Positions 13,156 through 22,645 are shown, counted from the first letter of the stretch. The stretch: DNA of 64,000 bases from Microbacterium timonense (GCF_900292075.1 NZ_OLMV01000001.1:372001-436000); one strand, 5' to 3'. The notes: generated by a model from the letters alone, not told the origin. Program-made: numbers and translations.

Positions 13156-13692
13156 TCAGCTGCGCGGTGACGGTCCGCGCAGCACTCGCGAGGCGATCAC
13201 GAGCGCCGCGGCGATGAGCACGACGTTCTTGAAGATGTACTGACCGGTCAGCGTGGGGCCGGCAGGGCCGAACACCTCGCCGGGCAGCAGCACGATCGGC
13301 GACAGGATGCCGACGAACGCGGCGGCGAGCACGACGAGTCCGAAGCGTGCGAAGGCGCCGCCCGCGATGAGCAGCAGGCCGGCCGTCACCTCGATGACGG
13401 CGGTCGCGACGAGGGCGGCCTGTCCGCTCACGAGACCGAACGTGAGCTTCTCCCATGTGCTGCTCACGAGGGCTTCGACAGGGCTGACACCGGGAAACAG
13501 CTTCAGCGCGCCGAACACGGCGAACACGGCGCCCAGTGCGATGCGCAGCGCCGGGATGCTCCACCGCTGCAGCGACGCCTTGAGCGCGGCTTCGGCGCGA
13601 GCCTGCGCGGCGATGATCCTGCTGCGCGGCTGACGGCGGCGGGCGGACGCGGGGACGACGCCGGCGGCGCCGCGGACGGAAACGGTGGTCAT
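13156..13692 (-). CDS. DoxX family membrane protein
   Basis: A 178-residue membrane protein with a basic cytosolic N-terminus of about 55 residues and four hydrophobic segments (for example [39 protein letters not shown] and [20 protein letters not shown]), the layout of DoxX/DoxD-like proteins. Family members are linked to quinone or thiol redox chemistry in membranes, but the role here is unknown. The ATG at 13692 has a GAAGGAG ribosome binding site; an in-frame start further upstream would have none. It lies downstream of the metallo-beta-lactamase/Rieske gene on the same strand, a pairing that could reflect shared redox function but is not proof of it. Confidence 0.85.
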   Translation of the reverse strand: MTTVSVRGAAGVVPASARRRQPRSRIIAAQARAEAALKASLQRWSIPALRIALGAVFAVFGALKLFPGVSPVEALVSSTWEKLTFGLVSGQAALVATAVIEVTAGLLLIAGGAFARFGLVVLAAAFVGILSPIVLLPGEVFGPAGPTLTGQYIFKNVVLIAAALVIASRVLRGPSPRS

Positions 13693-13858
13693 GGCGTGAC
13701 TCCTTCGGGTTCTGATCGCCCGCATGGCGGGCACGGTGATCAGGACCCGATCGGGCCGCGCCGTGATACGCCGCCGCTCAGATTGACGCCGGTCATACAC
13801 ATGTCGGGCGGTCAACGCGCACGTCGTTGTGGGATGCCTACAATGCCACGGCGCTTCG

Positions 13859-15433
13859 TCAGGCGGCGGGCGTCGTCGCCGCGCGGAAGAGATCGTCCTC
13901 CACCTGCGACGCCCGGATCGGATGGCCTTGGCTGGTCAGGCACTTGCCGCTGGCCAGATCCCACTTCCAGTCGTGCAGGGAGCACGTCAGGACGCCGTCC
14001 TCGATCTTCCCGGTCTTGGTGAGGTCGGCCCGCAGGTGCGGGCAGCGGCGCTGCACGAGCCAGTCGCCCAGCTGGGCGTCTTCCGTCTGGTCCGTCTGCT
14101 CGGCGTACCAGTTCTCGACGTACTCGATGCGGTCGCGCGACAGGCACTTGAGGAACGTGGTCAGGAACTCGTTGAACTTGCCGCTGCGCCCCACCTCGAA
14201 CTGCATCGACAGGAAGATCGAGTTCGACCAGTCGATCTCGTGCTCGGCGATGTTCGTGGACACGAGGTCCGCCGGGATGGTGTACCAGTAGATGCACTCC
14301 TCGCCGGCGTACTCGCGGACCTTCGCCTTGGGGAAGTCGACCACCATGTCGAGGTCTCCGATGCGGAACCGCACGTTGCCGCCGACCCCGTTGCGGATGG
14401 TGCGTCCACGCCGCAGCAGCGGCTCCCACCATTCCTTGATCGCGGCGAGCATCTCGTCGGGCGGGAGCACGGGCGCCCGCGACGCCTCCTCTGCCCGGAT
14501 CTCGTCCTGCCGGCTGTCGCGCTGCTCGGCGAGGTAGGCCCACTTGTCGTCGAAGATGCGGTCGATCTCGGCCTCGGTGTAGAGCGTCTGCGTGACCGAG
14601 ATCTCACCGCCGTTCAGCTCCACGACCGTCCCCGGCAGGAATTCGTAGGCCTTCTGCTGCGGGCGCAGCTCCCGCATGTGGGCGAGGAACTCCCGCTGGT
14701 CGGTGAAGATCGCGTCGCCGTCCAGGCCCTGTCCGTTGTACTTGAACAGCTCCTCGCGCAGGAACATCGGGGGGCCGGCCATCGGGAAGACGTGCTCGGC
14801 GTCGACCTTCTCGATGTAGTACATCGCCCGCTTGTTCTGGGCGTCGCGTTTCAGCTTGGCGAAATTGCGCTTGGCGTCCTGCGGGAGGTCGTAGACCATC
14901 GGCCACCAGATCGCGCCCGACACCTGCGTGAAGTACGCCTCGGGCTTGGAGAACGACATCAGCTTCTCCAGATCCAGGGGGTGCGAGTCGTTCTGGTTGA
15001 GGATGCTCGCCGTCCCGTCGTCGACGCTCAGCGACGAGTCGCCGATCGGGCCGTCGCTGGGCGCACGCAGCGGAGTGACCATGACCTTCAGGTCGCCGAA
15101 CTCGAGCGGCACTCCTGCCTGGGTGTAGATGATGTTGTCATAACCGAGCCCACGGAGGTCCTGCTCGAGATCGTCGGTCGGGTACTCGGGCAGCAGGACC
15201 TTGATGTCCTTCGGGATGTAGCGGTGCATCAGAGCCGGGTCGAGGTGGTCGCGGTGCCGATGCGAGACGTACAGGAAGTCCGCCTTGCCGAAGCGCTCCC
15301 AGTCCAGCCCGCGGTTGTCGGGGAAGGGGAACCACGAACCGAAGAACGTCGGTCCGATCACGGGGTCGCAGAGGATGGTGCCCCCCGCCGTCTCGATGAA
15401 CATTCCGGCGTGGCCGAGGCCCGTGATGCGCAT
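13859..15433 (-). CDS. Metallo-beta-lactamase fold protein with C-terminal Rieske [2Fe-2S] domain
   Basis: A 524-residue cytosolic protein. The N-terminal half is a metallo-beta-lactamase (UlaG-like) fold with the metal motif HRHRDHLD (His58, His60, Asp62, His63). The C-terminal 70 residues are a Rieske domain: C464-P-H466, 17 residues, then C484-S-L-H487, complete for binding a [2Fe-2S] cluster. The same two domains in the opposite order occur in CMP-N-acetylneuraminate hydroxylase, so an oxygenase or redox role is plausible; the substrate is unknown. The ATG at 15433 has an AGGAGG ribosome binding site, and a TAGAAT box (15467-15462) sits about 30 bases upstream. It is inserted with its neighbours between nusB and pyrR. 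Confidence 0.88.
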   Translation of the reverse strand: MRITGLGHAGMFIETAGGTILCDPVIGPTFFGSWFPFPDNRGLDWERFGKADFLYVSHRHRDHLDPALMHRYIPKDIKVLLPEYPTDDLEQDLRGLGYDNIIYTQAGVPLEFGDLKVMVTPLRAPSDGPIGDSSLSVDDGTASILNQNDSHPLDLEKLMSFSKPEAYFTQVSGAIWWPMVYDLPQDAKRNFAKLKRDAQNKRAMYYIEKVDAEHVFPMAGPPMFLREELFKYNGQGLDGDAIFTDQREFLAHMRELRPQQKAYEFLPGTVVELNGGEISVTQTLYTEAEIDRIFDDKWAYLAEQRDSRQDEIRAEEASRAPVLPPDEMLAAIKEWWEPLLRRGRTIRNGVGGNVRFRIGDLDMVVDFPKAKVREYAGEECIYWYTIPADLVSTNIAEHEIDWSNSIFLSMQFEVGRSGKFNEFLTTFLKCLSRDRIEYVENWYAEQTDQTEDAQLGDWLVQRRCPHLRADLTKTGKIEDGVLTCSLHDWKWDLASGKCLTSQGHPIRASQVEDDLFRAATTPAA

Positions 15434-15461
15434 GGGGAGTCCTCCTGGGTCGAACCAGACG

Positions 15462-15467
15462 ATTCTA
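15462..15467 (-). promoter_or_regulatory. Candidate promoter (-10) of the MBL/Rieske gene
   Basis: TAGAAT on the minus strand, about 29 bases before the ATG at 15433, with room for a short leader containing the AGGAGG site. The -35 region is weak. Confidence 0.4.
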
Positions 15468-15554
15468 GGCGGGGATCGATCCGGTCGCCGTGCGACGTGC
15501 TCGACACCCACCCGATCCCCAGCCTCCGTCGCGGTGCCGCGGGCCGCGCCGGGA

Positions 15555-18500
15555 TCACTCGTCGAACAGTCCTCGGATGTCCTCGGCGCTCAGTGCCTGC
15601 CCGAACAGGGCGTCGTCGTCCATCACGGCCTGGAAGAGCCTCGCCTTGCGCTGCTGCAGCGCCATCACCTTCTCCTCGATGGTTCCGGCGGCGATGAGTC
15701 GGTACACCATCACGCTGCGGTGCTGGCCGATGCGGTGCGCACGATCGACGGCCTGCGATTCGGCCGCCGGGTTCCACCAGGGGTCGAGCAGGAACACGTA
15801 GTCGGCCTCGGTGAGGGTGAGGCCGAAGCCGCCCGCTTTCAGACTGATCAGGAACACCGGCGCCGCTCCCCCGCGGAACGCCGTGACGGCCGCGTCGCGA
15901 TCGCGGGTGGAGCCGTCCAGGTAGGCGTGCGGGATGCCGCGGTCGGCGAGGCCGGCCGCGACCAGACCCAGGAACGACGTGAACTGGCTGAAGACCAAGA
16001 CGCGATGGCCTTCCGCCAGCGCTTCGTCCAGCTGCTCGAACAACGCGCCCAGCTTGCTCGGCGGGATGTGGGAATGGTCGGGGTCCACGAGTTCGGGGGC
16101 AAGGCTCAACAGGCGCAGGAGCGTCAGCGATCGGAACACGATGAAGCGGTTGCGGTCGAGGTCGTCCAGCAGCCCCAGCACCTTCTGCCGCTCTCGCTGC
16201 AGCACCGTGTCGTACAGCGCGCGGTGCGCGGCGCCCAGCTCGACACGCACCTCCTGCTCCTGCTTGGCCGGAAGCTCCGCCGCGACGAGGTCCTTGGTCC
16301 GGCGCAGGACGAGCGGACGGATGCGTCGGCGCAGCCGGTCCAGGCGCGCGGCGCGGTACGCCCCGCCCTCCTGATTCTCCGGGACCTTGCCCTTCTCGAT
16401 CGGGCCGACGTACTCCTCGCGGAATCGTCGCGAGGACGGGAAGAGTCCCGGGGCCGCCAGAGACAGCAGTGCCCACAGTTCGGTGAGGCTGTTCTCCAGG
16501 GGTGTGCCCGTGACGGCGAAGACGACCTCGGCGGGCAGGTCCCGCGCGGCGCGGTACGCCTTGGTCTGGCTGTTCTTGACGAACTGCGCCTCGTCCAGAA
16601 TGAGACCCGCCCACGCAACGGCCGAGAACTCGTCCGCTTCCAGGCGCAGCAGTGTGTACGACGTGACGACGATGTCGGCGTCGGCTGCGGCATCCGACAC
16701 CCTCGCTCCGCGTCTGCTGCGCGTCGCGTCGACGACCGCGACGCGCAGATCGGGGGTGAATCGCGCGGCCTCGCTGCGCCACGTGGACAGCACCGACGTG
16801 GGCGCCACGACGAGGAACGGGCGGCTTTCGCCGGATTGGCGTGCGTGTGCGATGAGAGCGAGCAGCTGCAGCGTCTTGCCCAGTCCCATGTCGTCGGCCA
16901 GGATGCCGCCCAGCCGGTGATTCCACAGGAACGCGAGCCACTCGAACCCCGCGCGCTGGTACGGGCGCAGCTCGGCCCGCAGCGTCGACGGGACCGGTGC
17001 GGCCGGCACGCCGTCCGCGTCGCGCAGCGCCTGGACCGTGGAACGCCATGCCCGTGCGGGCTCGGCCTCGTCCGCGAGATCCTCGAAGTCCGCCCACAGA
17101 GCGGTCTGGTAGCGGCTGATGCGCGGCCCCGTCTCCCACTCCGCCAGGTCCCCCGCCTCGTCGATCAGGTCGCGAAGCCGCGTGAGTGCGGGATGCCCGA
17201 GCGAGAAGTACGCGCCGTCACTCAGCAGGATCTTCTTGCGTCCGCGCGACAGAGCGGTGAACAGCGTGCCGAACGGGACCCGCCGCCCGTCGATGGTGAC
17301 GACGACACCGAGGTCGAACCAGTCCGGGTCGCCCGTCTCGACGGTCGAAATCTCGATGCGCGGGTCGCCGGCGAGTTCGCGATACCGGGGGCGCTCGCCC
17401 GAGATCTCGACCGCGATGTCGGGATCGAGTTCGAGAGCCGGCAGCAGCCGCGCGGCGAACTCGGCCGCGTCGATCCCCGAGAGCGTGCCCGACGATGCGA
17501 ACGCGACGGGGGCGAGCTCCTGCCAGCGGGCGTCCAGGCGTGACCGGATCAGTCCTTCGGCCGCGGAGTCGCGCTCGTCGTCACCGGTGTCGAACGGGAG
17601 CAGATCGCCGGGGCCGTACCGCCACGACAGGGCGTAGACCAGCCGGTGGTTCGGCTCGAACCGCACGAGCATCACGAGCACCGGCGACGGTGCCGGCGCG
17701 ATCGTCAGGCCGGGTGCCTCCAAGGGGACGCGACGTGCGATGCGCGGCAGGTGGTCGTGCAGGAACTCGTCGGCCTCCTCGGCCGGGATGGTGACCGTCT
17801 CCCGCGTCGCCAGCAGAGCGGGAAGCGGGTCGGGCAGCACTGCCGGCGCGAGCGTCAGGTGGATCCGATCGCGGGCCACCTGGAACCGGTAGACGCCGGT
17901 ACGCGAAACGGGACGCACGGATCCGGCGTCCGCGTGCTCACCGTCGATGGTCACCACGGGTGCGATCTCGACGGCGCCGCCGGCCCGCCGCGCCCGCACC
18001 GCGGCGGTCGCGCTCGTCGCGAGCACCACGGTGGCACCGCGTTTGGTCGCCACGATCGGGATGCCGAGGCCCGCGCCGGCCGCCAGGTGCGGCCAGAGCA
18101 GTGTCGAGGCGATGTCGTCGAGGGTGAGCCACTCCGAGACATCGGAGAAGCTCCCGAACGAACGCACGTCGCGGCCGATGCTGTGGAGCTCGGCGAACCA
18201 TCGCGCCTGTTCGGGGTCGTAGGCGGTCGTGGGACGCCGGAGGGCATCCCACGAGACGCCGCCCTTGATCCATGCGTCGGAGCGTGAGGAGCGCTCCAGG
18301 GGGCGCAGGCCGACGAGGATGTCTTCGCCGTGCTGGTGCAGGCTGCGCGGGGATGCCGACTCGATCCGTGCGGGCGCCCACGTGGAGGCGCCGCGTCGGA
18401 CGCGCTGGCGCAGCTCCACCCCCAGGGCCAGCGGCATGCGGTCGCGCGGCGGCAGGGCTGCCGGCATCAGCACCTCGCGCCACGACCTGGTCGCGGCGCC

Positions 18501-18815
18501 GGGTGCCGTCACCGCGATCCGGTTGCTCTCCAGCAGGGTGGCGACCGTGTGTTTGCAGTCGAACTGCACCGGGCAGGTGCAGGATGTGGCGGCGATGGGT
18601 CGCTCCGGGCGCTGCGGGTCCAGGCGGATCCTGCAGCGATACGTGCGTCCGCCGCTGCCGGTCACGGCGGACTCCACCACCGACGCGTGCGCGTCCCAGT
18701 GCAGCTGCACCACGGCACCGTCGTCGAAGTACGCCCGTCCTCGCTCGAACGACCCGCTGTCGGTGAGGGCGCGCAGGTGCGCGGGATCGACGAAGGGAGC
18801 GGTCACGGCATCCAT
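15555..18815 (-). CDS. SNF2-family helicase with SWIM zinc finger
   Basis: A large (about 1086 residues) DNA-dependent ATPase of the bacterial SNF2/Rad54-like group. A SWIM zinc finger lies near the N-terminus (C79-T-C81, C87-K-H89). A central region of about 500 residues precedes the two helicase lobes: Walker A in DDMGLGKTLQ (about 645), the DEAQ box in LILDEAQF (about 740), and the C-terminal motifs GGFGLTLTEADYVFLLDPWW and DRAHRIGQHR (about 1010-1035). Such proteins remodel DNA-protein complexes and are linked to repair or chromosome maintenance; the specific role is unknown. Start choice is uncertain: ATGs at 18827, 18824 and 18815 are all possible and none has a strong ribosome site. 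It sits alone between nusB and the MBL/Rieske gene, breaking the usual nusB-pyrR order. Confidence 0.92.
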   Translation of the reverse strand: MDAVTAPFVDPAHLRALTDSGSFERGRAYFDDGAVVQLHWDAHASVVESAVTGSGGRTYRCRIRLDPQRPERPIAATSCTCPVQFDCKHTVATLLESNRIAVTAPGAATRSWREVLMPAALPPRDRMPLALGVELRQRVRRGASTWAPARIESASPRSLHQHGEDILVGLRPLERSSRSDAWIKGGVSWDALRRPTTAYDPEQARWFAELHSIGRDVRSFGSFSDVSEWLTLDDIASTLLWPHLAAGAGLGIPIVATKRGATVVLATSATAAVRARRAGGAVEIAPVVTIDGEHADAGSVRPVSRTGVYRFQVARDRIHLTLAPAVLPDPLPALLATRETVTIPAEEADEFLHDHLPRIARRVPLEAPGLTIAPAPSPVLVMLVRFEPNHRLVYALSWRYGPGDLLPFDTGDDERDSAAEGLIRSRLDARWQELAPVAFASSGTLSGIDAAEFAARLLPALELDPDIAVEISGERPRYRELAGDPRIEISTVETGDPDWFDLGVVVTIDGRRVPFGTLFTALSRGRKKILLSDGAYFSLGHPALTRLRDLIDEAGDLAEWETGPRISRYQTALWADFEDLADEAEPARAWRSTVQALRDADGVPAAPVPSTLRAELRPYQRAGFEWLAFLWNHRLGGILADDMGLGKTLQLLALIAHARQSGESRPFLVVAPTSVLSTWRSEAARFTPDLRVAVVDATRSRRGARVSDAAADADIVVTSYTLLRLEADEFSAVAWAGLILDEAQFVKNSQTKAYRAARDLPAEVVFAVTGTPLENSLTELWALLSLAAPGLFPSSRRFREEYVGPIEKGKVPENQEGGAYRAARLDRLRRRIRPLVLRRTKDLVAAELPAKQEQEVRVELGAAHRALYDTVLQRERQKVLGLLDDLDRNRFIVFRSLTLLRLLSLAPELVDPDHSHIPPSKLGALFEQLDEALAEGHRVLVFSQFTSFLGLVAAGLADRGIPHAYLDGSTRDRDAAVTAFRGGAAPVFLISLKAGGFGLTLTEADYVFLLDPWWNPAAESQAVDRAHRIGQHRSVMVYRLIAAGTIEEKVMALQQRKARLFQAVMDDDALFGQALSAEDIRGLFDE

Positions 18816-18855
18816 CCTGGCCATCATCGCCGACAGGCCGGATGCTCCGACGCGG

Positions 18856-19266
18856 TCAGGAGGCGCGAGCGATGCGTGCCAGGACTCCGTGGACGAACGC
18901 ACCCGAGTCGTCGGTCGAGAACTCCTTGGCGAGCTCGACGGCCTCATCGATGGCCACCGCGGCGGGCACCTCGTCGTTGTAGAGCAGTTCCCAGGTCGCG
19001 ATCCGCAGCACCGCGCGGTCGACCGCGGGCATGCGCGCCAGCGACCAGTCCTTGGCGAACGTCGTGATCTGCTCGTCGATCGCGTCCTGGTTGTCGATCA
19101 CGCCGTCGACGATCTCGCGGGCGTACAGCCAGGACGCCTGGCGGGCAGGCTCTCCGGCCGCGCGCTTCGCTTCGGCGGCGAGGATCGTCGCCGGCTGGTC
19201 GCCGCGGACGTCCGCCTGGAAGAGGATGTCGAGCGCGCGCTTGCGCGCCTTCGTGCGGGCACTCAT
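18856..19266 (-). CDS. nusB: Transcription antitermination factor NusB
   Basis: A 136-residue all-helical RNA-binding protein that joins NusE (S10) in the rRNA antitermination complex. Recognisable segments are ARTKARKRALDILFQADVRG at the N-terminus and the C-terminal VAIDEAVELAKEFSTDDSGAFVHGVL, which is the most conserved part of the family. It follows efp by 16 bases, the common efp-nusB arrangement, and is probably on the same transcript. Confidence 0.96.
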   Translation of the reverse strand: MSARTKARKRALDILFQADVRGDQPATILAAEAKRAAGEPARQASWLYAREIVDGVIDNQDAIDEQITTFAKDWSLARMPAVDRAVLRIATWELLYNDEVPAAVAIDEAVELAKEFSTDDSGAFVHGVLARIARAS

Positions 19267-19282
19267 CGATCGGCGCCGCTGG

Positions 19283-19843
19283 TCAGTTGACGCGACCGAG
19301 GTAGTCGCCCGTGCGGGTGTCGACCTTCACCTTCGTGCCCGTCTCGAGGAACAGCGGCACCTGGATCTCGTATCCGGTCTCGACCGTCGCGGGCTTGGTG
19401 CCCGCCGACGAGCGGTCGCCCTGCAGGCCCGGTTCGGTGTACGTGATCTCGAGGACCACCGAGGCCGGCAGGTCGATGTACAGCGGATTACCGTTGTTCA
19501 GCGCGATCGTGACCTGCTGGTTCTCGAGGAGGAAGTTCTTCGCGTCCCCGACGGTCGCCGCCGGCACCGTGATCTGGTCGTAGTCGGTCGTGTCCATGAA
19601 CACGAAGCCGTCACCGTCGCTGTAGAGGTAGGTGAAGTCCCGGCGATCGACGTTCTCGATCTCGATCTTCGCGCCGGCGTTGTAGGTCTTGTCGACGACC
19701 TTGCCCGTCACGACGTTCTTGAGCTTGGTGCGGACGAACGCGCCGCCCTTTCCGGGCTTGACGTGCTGGAACTCCACGACGCTCCAGAGCTGACCGTCGA
19801 TGTTGAGGACGACGCCGTTCTTGATGTCTGCGGTGGATGCCAT
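19283..19843 (-). CDS. efp: Elongation factor P
   Basis: EF-P relieves ribosome stalling at polyproline stretches. The 186-residue length and three-domain layout are standard. The loop KPGKGGAF carries the conserved lysine (Lys32 here) that some bacteria modify; no EpmA-type modification gene is in the window, in line with actinobacteria using unmodified or differently treated EF-P. A TAGAAT box 80 bases upstream suggests its own promoter downstream of aroQ. nusB follows closely. Confidence 0.97.
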   Translation of the reverse strand: MASTADIKNGVVLNIDGQLWSVVEFQHVKPGKGGAFVRTKLKNVVTGKVVDKTYNAGAKIEIENVDRRDFTYLYSDGDGFVFMDTTDYDQITVPAATVGDAKNFLLENQQVTIALNNGNPLYIDLPASVVLEITYTEPGLQGDRSSAGTKPATVETGYEIQVPLFLETGTKVKVDTRTGDYLGRVN

Positions 19844-19922
19844 GAGGGTGCGGGTCCGTTTCGTTGAAGGGGAAAGGCGGTCGTGGCCGCGCGCAGGGGG
19901 GCGGCGCGAGCGCCGACGTTCG

Positions 19923-19928
19923 ATTCTA
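19923..19928 (-). promoter_or_regulatory. Candidate efp promoter (-10)
   Basis: TAGAAT on the minus strand in the aroQ-efp spacer, giving a leader of about 72 bases. The same hexamer occurs before rpoZ, yebC and pdxR in this window, suggesting it is a common housekeeping -10 here. Confidence 0.5.
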
Positions 19929-19955
19929 CGGGATGCCTGGTCTCGGGCCGATTCC

Positions 19956-20414
19956 TCAGCCCTCGGCCTGTCCGCTGAGGACGTCGATGAGGCGGGCGAC
20001 GGCGGTCGCGTACCCGGCGACGCCTTCGCCGGTCACGTGGACCACCGCGACATCGGCCACGTACGAGTGGTGCCGGAACTCCTCGCGAGCGCGCACGTCC
20101 GAGATGTGCACCTCGGCGACCGGCAGCGCGACCCCCGAGAGCGCATCGCGCAGCACCACGGAGGTGTGGGCCAGTCCGCCGGGGTTGATGACGATGCCGG
20201 CGCAGTCCTCGCGCGCCGCGTGGATGGCATCCAGCAGGACGCCCTCGTGGTTGCTCTGCACGGCGCGCACCTCGAAGCCGCGCCGGGCAGCGGCACCCGT
20301 CGCGACGGCCTCCACGTCGGCGAGGGTCTGGGTCCCGTAGATGTCGGGTTCCCGTGTGCCCAGGAGATTCAGGTTCGGGCCGTTGACGAGAAGGAGGCGA
20401 CGGGGCGTGCTCAC
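19956..20414 (-). CDS. aroQ: 3-Dehydroquinate dehydratase, type II
   Basis: Dehydrates 3-dehydroquinate to 3-dehydroshikimate, step three of the shikimate pathway. The 152-residue protein is the small type II (dodecameric) enzyme: [18 protein letters not shown] with the catalytic tyrosine, QSNHEG, the [10 protein letters not shown] anion-binding motif, and [16 protein letters not shown] with the active-site histidine. The GTG start lies 6 bases after a TAGGGT box, so it may be transcribed as a leaderless mRNA from its own promoter. It is separated from aroB by an inserted MFS transporter and acetyltransferase. Confidence 0.96.
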   Translation of the reverse strand: MSTPRRLLLVNGPNLNLLGTREPDIYGTQTLADVEAVATGAAARRGFEVRAVQSNHEGVLLDAIHAAREDCAGIVINPGGLAHTSVVLRDALSGVALPVAEVHISDVRAREEFRHHSYVADVAVVHVTGEGVAGYATAVARLIDVLSGQAEG

Positions 20415-20420
20415 CCGCCC

Positions 20421-20426
20421 ACCCTA
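20421..20426 (-). promoter_or_regulatory. Leaderless-type promoter of aroQ (-10)
   Basis: TAGGGT on the minus strand, then exactly 6 bases, then the GTG start codon of aroQ. This spacing puts the first transcribed base at or next to the start codon. Confidence 0.55.
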
Positions 20427-20434
20427 TCGCCGCC

Positions 20435-22033
20435 TCAAGCGGTCACCGGGGTGTCGTCCCGCGGCTGGTCGGACTCGTCCTCGGCGCGGTACTGGGCCAG
20501 CAGCTCCTTCTCGCGGGCGAACTTCGGGAAGGCGAAGAAGACGAGGATGCCGCCGACGAGCACCGCGATGACGCCCGCGAGGTACGCCCACGTCTGCCCC
20601 TGCTCGAACGACTCGCGGGCCGCGGTGATGATCGCGTCCGAGTACTGCGGGTACTGCTCGGCGAGGTCCGACGCGCTGGCGAACGACTTGGTCAGCTGGC
20701 TCTGCATCGATGCGGTCACCTGGTCGGCGCTCGGCGACTCGCCGATGAGCTGGTTCGCCGAGGCGGCGTACCCGGCGGTGAGCAGCGCGCCGAGGATCGA
20801 CTGCATGACGGCGCCGCCGAGGTCGCGCTGCAGATCCGCGGTGCCGGATGCCATGCCCGCGCGCCTGACCGGGACGGCGCCGGTGAGCGAGTGCGAGGCG
20901 GGCGTCCCCGCCAGACCCACGCCCGCGCCGACGAAGGCGTAGCCGAGACCGACGGCCCAGTAGCCGGCGTTGCTCGTCCACAGCAGGAGCATCGTGAGGA
21001 ATCCGAGCAGCACTGCCGCGTACCCCAGCAGCAGCGTGAAGCGGGCACCCCGCGCTTCGACGAGCTTCGCCGATCGTGGCGCGAGCAGCACCATGAAGAC
21101 CGCTGCCGGCAGGATCGCGAATCCGGACTCGAGCGTCGAGTATCCGAGGACGTTCTGCAGGTACTGCTGACCGATGAACATCGCCCCCATGAGAGCGCCG
21201 AAGACGATGACGCCGGCGCACGCGGCGACCCAGAAGATCGGTCGCGCGGCGATCCGCAGATCGTAGAGCGGGTTCCTCGCGCGGCGCTGGCGGATCACGA
21301 ACGCGACGAGCGCTGCCAGCCCGATCACGCTCAGCCCGAGGACGAGCGTTCCCGCGTTCGGGACGGCGGCGAAGTTGATGGCCAGGATCAGTGCCCCGAC
21401 GAGGATCGCCGAAAGCACCCCGCCGAGGTTGTCGACCGGATCGGTCGACTCGTTCACGTGGCTCGGCACGACCTTGATGACCAGTGGGATCGCGACCAGG
21501 ATGAGCGGGATCGTCAGGAGGAAGACCGAGCCCCAGTGGAAGTGCTCCAGCAGCACGCCGGACATCAGCGGGCCGAGCGCCGAGATTGCTCCGCCGATCG
21601 CCGACCAGAGGGCGATCGCGCGGGTGCGTCCGGCACCGGCCCACAACGCGGTGATGAGCGCCAGCGTCGTCGGGTAGGCCATGCCGGCAGCCAGACCGCC
21701 GACGATGCGGGCCGCGATGAGGATGTCGATCGTGGGCGCGAAGGCGGCCACGATGCCGGCGGGCAGGGACAGCAGCACGCCGATCAGCAGCATCATCTTG
21801 CGGCCGTAGCGGTCACCGACGGCGCCGAGCCACAGGACCGACGCGGCAAGTCCCAGCGAGTAGCCGACGGCGACCAGGTTCAGCTGCGTCTGGGAGGCGT
21901 CGAACGCCTTGCCGATGTCGGGGAGCGCGACGTTGGCGACCGAGAGCGGGAGGTTGGCGACGGCCGCGACGAGGATGAGGGTGGACAGGACCGCTCCGGC
22001 GCGAGCCGGTGCCTGTGTGGTACTGGTCGTCAT
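20435..22033 (-). CDS. MFS transporter, DHA2 (14-segment) drug-efflux type
   Basis: A 532-residue multi-pass membrane protein. The loop after the second segment, LWLGAVGDRYGRKMMLLIG, is the MFS motif A signature, and length and hydrophobicity fit the 14-helix DHA2 group of proton-driven drug exporters. A soluble loop of about 60 residues (YAASANQLIGESPSADQVTA region) precedes the last segment. The C-terminus is charged and cytosolic. The substrate cannot be read from sequence. It stands between the acetyltransferase and aroQ and interrupts the usual aroB-aroQ adjacency, so it is probably an insertion into the shikimate block. Confidence 0.92.
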   Translation of the reverse strand: MTTSTTQAPARAGAVLSTLILVAAVANLPLSVANVALPDIGKAFDASQTQLNLVAVGYSLGLAASVLWLGAVGDRYGRKMMLLIGVLLSLPAGIVAAFAPTIDILIAARIVGGLAAGMAYPTTLALITALWAGAGRTRAIALWSAIGGAISALGPLMSGVLLEHFHWGSVFLLTIPLILVAIPLVIKVVPSHVNESTDPVDNLGGVLSAILVGALILAINFAAVPNAGTLVLGLSVIGLAALVAFVIRQRRARNPLYDLRIAARPIFWVAACAGVIVFGALMGAMFIGQQYLQNVLGYSTLESGFAILPAAVFMVLLAPRSAKLVEARGARFTLLLGYAAVLLGFLTMLLLWTSNAGYWAVGLGYAFVGAGVGLAGTPASHSLTGAVPVRRAGMASGTADLQRDLGGAVMQSILGALLTAGYAASANQLIGESPSADQVTASMQSQLTKSFASASDLAEQYPQYSDAIITAARESFEQGQTWAYLAGVIAVLVGGILVFFAFPKFAREKELLAQYRAEDESDQPRDDTPVTA

Positions 22034-22102
22034 GCGCAGGCTCCGTTCGACGGGTAGGTGGCCTGGTCAGTCTGGCAGTCCCCGCACCCGGCGTGCATCA
22101 CC

Positions 22103-22645
22103 TCATTGCGGTGAAAGGCTGCGCGCCATCTCGAGCTCGGGACCGATCGTCGAGGTGAAGGTCACACCCGTCGGCACGAAACCGCAGCGGCGGTAGGCGG
22201 CCTGCGCGCGGGTGTTCTGCGTGTGGACGTCGAGGGTGAGGCGCGTCAGGCCGAGCGAAGCGGTCCAGCCTGCCGCCGCGTCCAGGAGCGCATCGATGAC
22301 GCCCTGTCCTCGGTGGTCCGCCCGCACGAAGACTCCTACGACATCGGCACGTCGGTGGTAGACGGTGCGCCCCGTGTGGTCCGTCGTGCCTGCCGGCCGT
22401 ACGAGGACCGTCGCCGTGCCCACCCAGTCCCCCTCAGCTTCGGCGATCAGCTGCGCCGTCGCGTCTCCGGAGGCGGCGTCGGCGGCGCGCTTGCGCCAGT
22501 GCGCCTCGTCGTGCGCCCGCTCCTGCTCGGGGGTGGTGAGGAACGCGATCGCCGCGTTCGGATCGGTGACGGCCGCGATGCGGAGATCGCGGACGCGTTC
22601 CCACTCGTCCGCTCGGACGCGGCGCACCTCGATCCCCTCGGTCAC
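22103..22645 (-). CDS. GNAT family N-acetyltransferase
   Basis: A 180-residue acetyltransferase using acetyl-CoA. The fold signature is [23 protein letters not shown] (acetyl-CoA loop RxxGxG in RADHRGQGV) followed by [21 protein letters not shown], typical of the GNAT C-terminal half. The GTG start overlaps the aroB stop by four bases (GTGA), so it is translated with the shikimate genes. The substrate (protein N-terminus, antibiotic or metabolite) is unknown. Together with the MFS transporter downstream it could form a modification/export pair, but that is only suggested by position. Confidence 0.9.
   Translation of the reverse strand: MTEGIEVRRVRADEWERVRDLRIAAVTDPNAAIAFLTTPEQERAHDEAHWRKRAADAASGDATAQLIAEAEGDWVGTATVLVRPAGTTDHTGRTVYHRRADVVGVFVRADHRGQGVIDALLDAAAGWTASLGLTRLTLDVHTQNTRAQAAYRRCGFVPTGVTFTSTIGPELEMARSLSPQ

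Noticed and set aside
22098-22114. Short inverted repeat TCACC...GGTGA at the GNAT stop codon
   Set aside because: Five-base arms are expected by chance in GC-rich DNA, and it overlaps the GNAT coding end.
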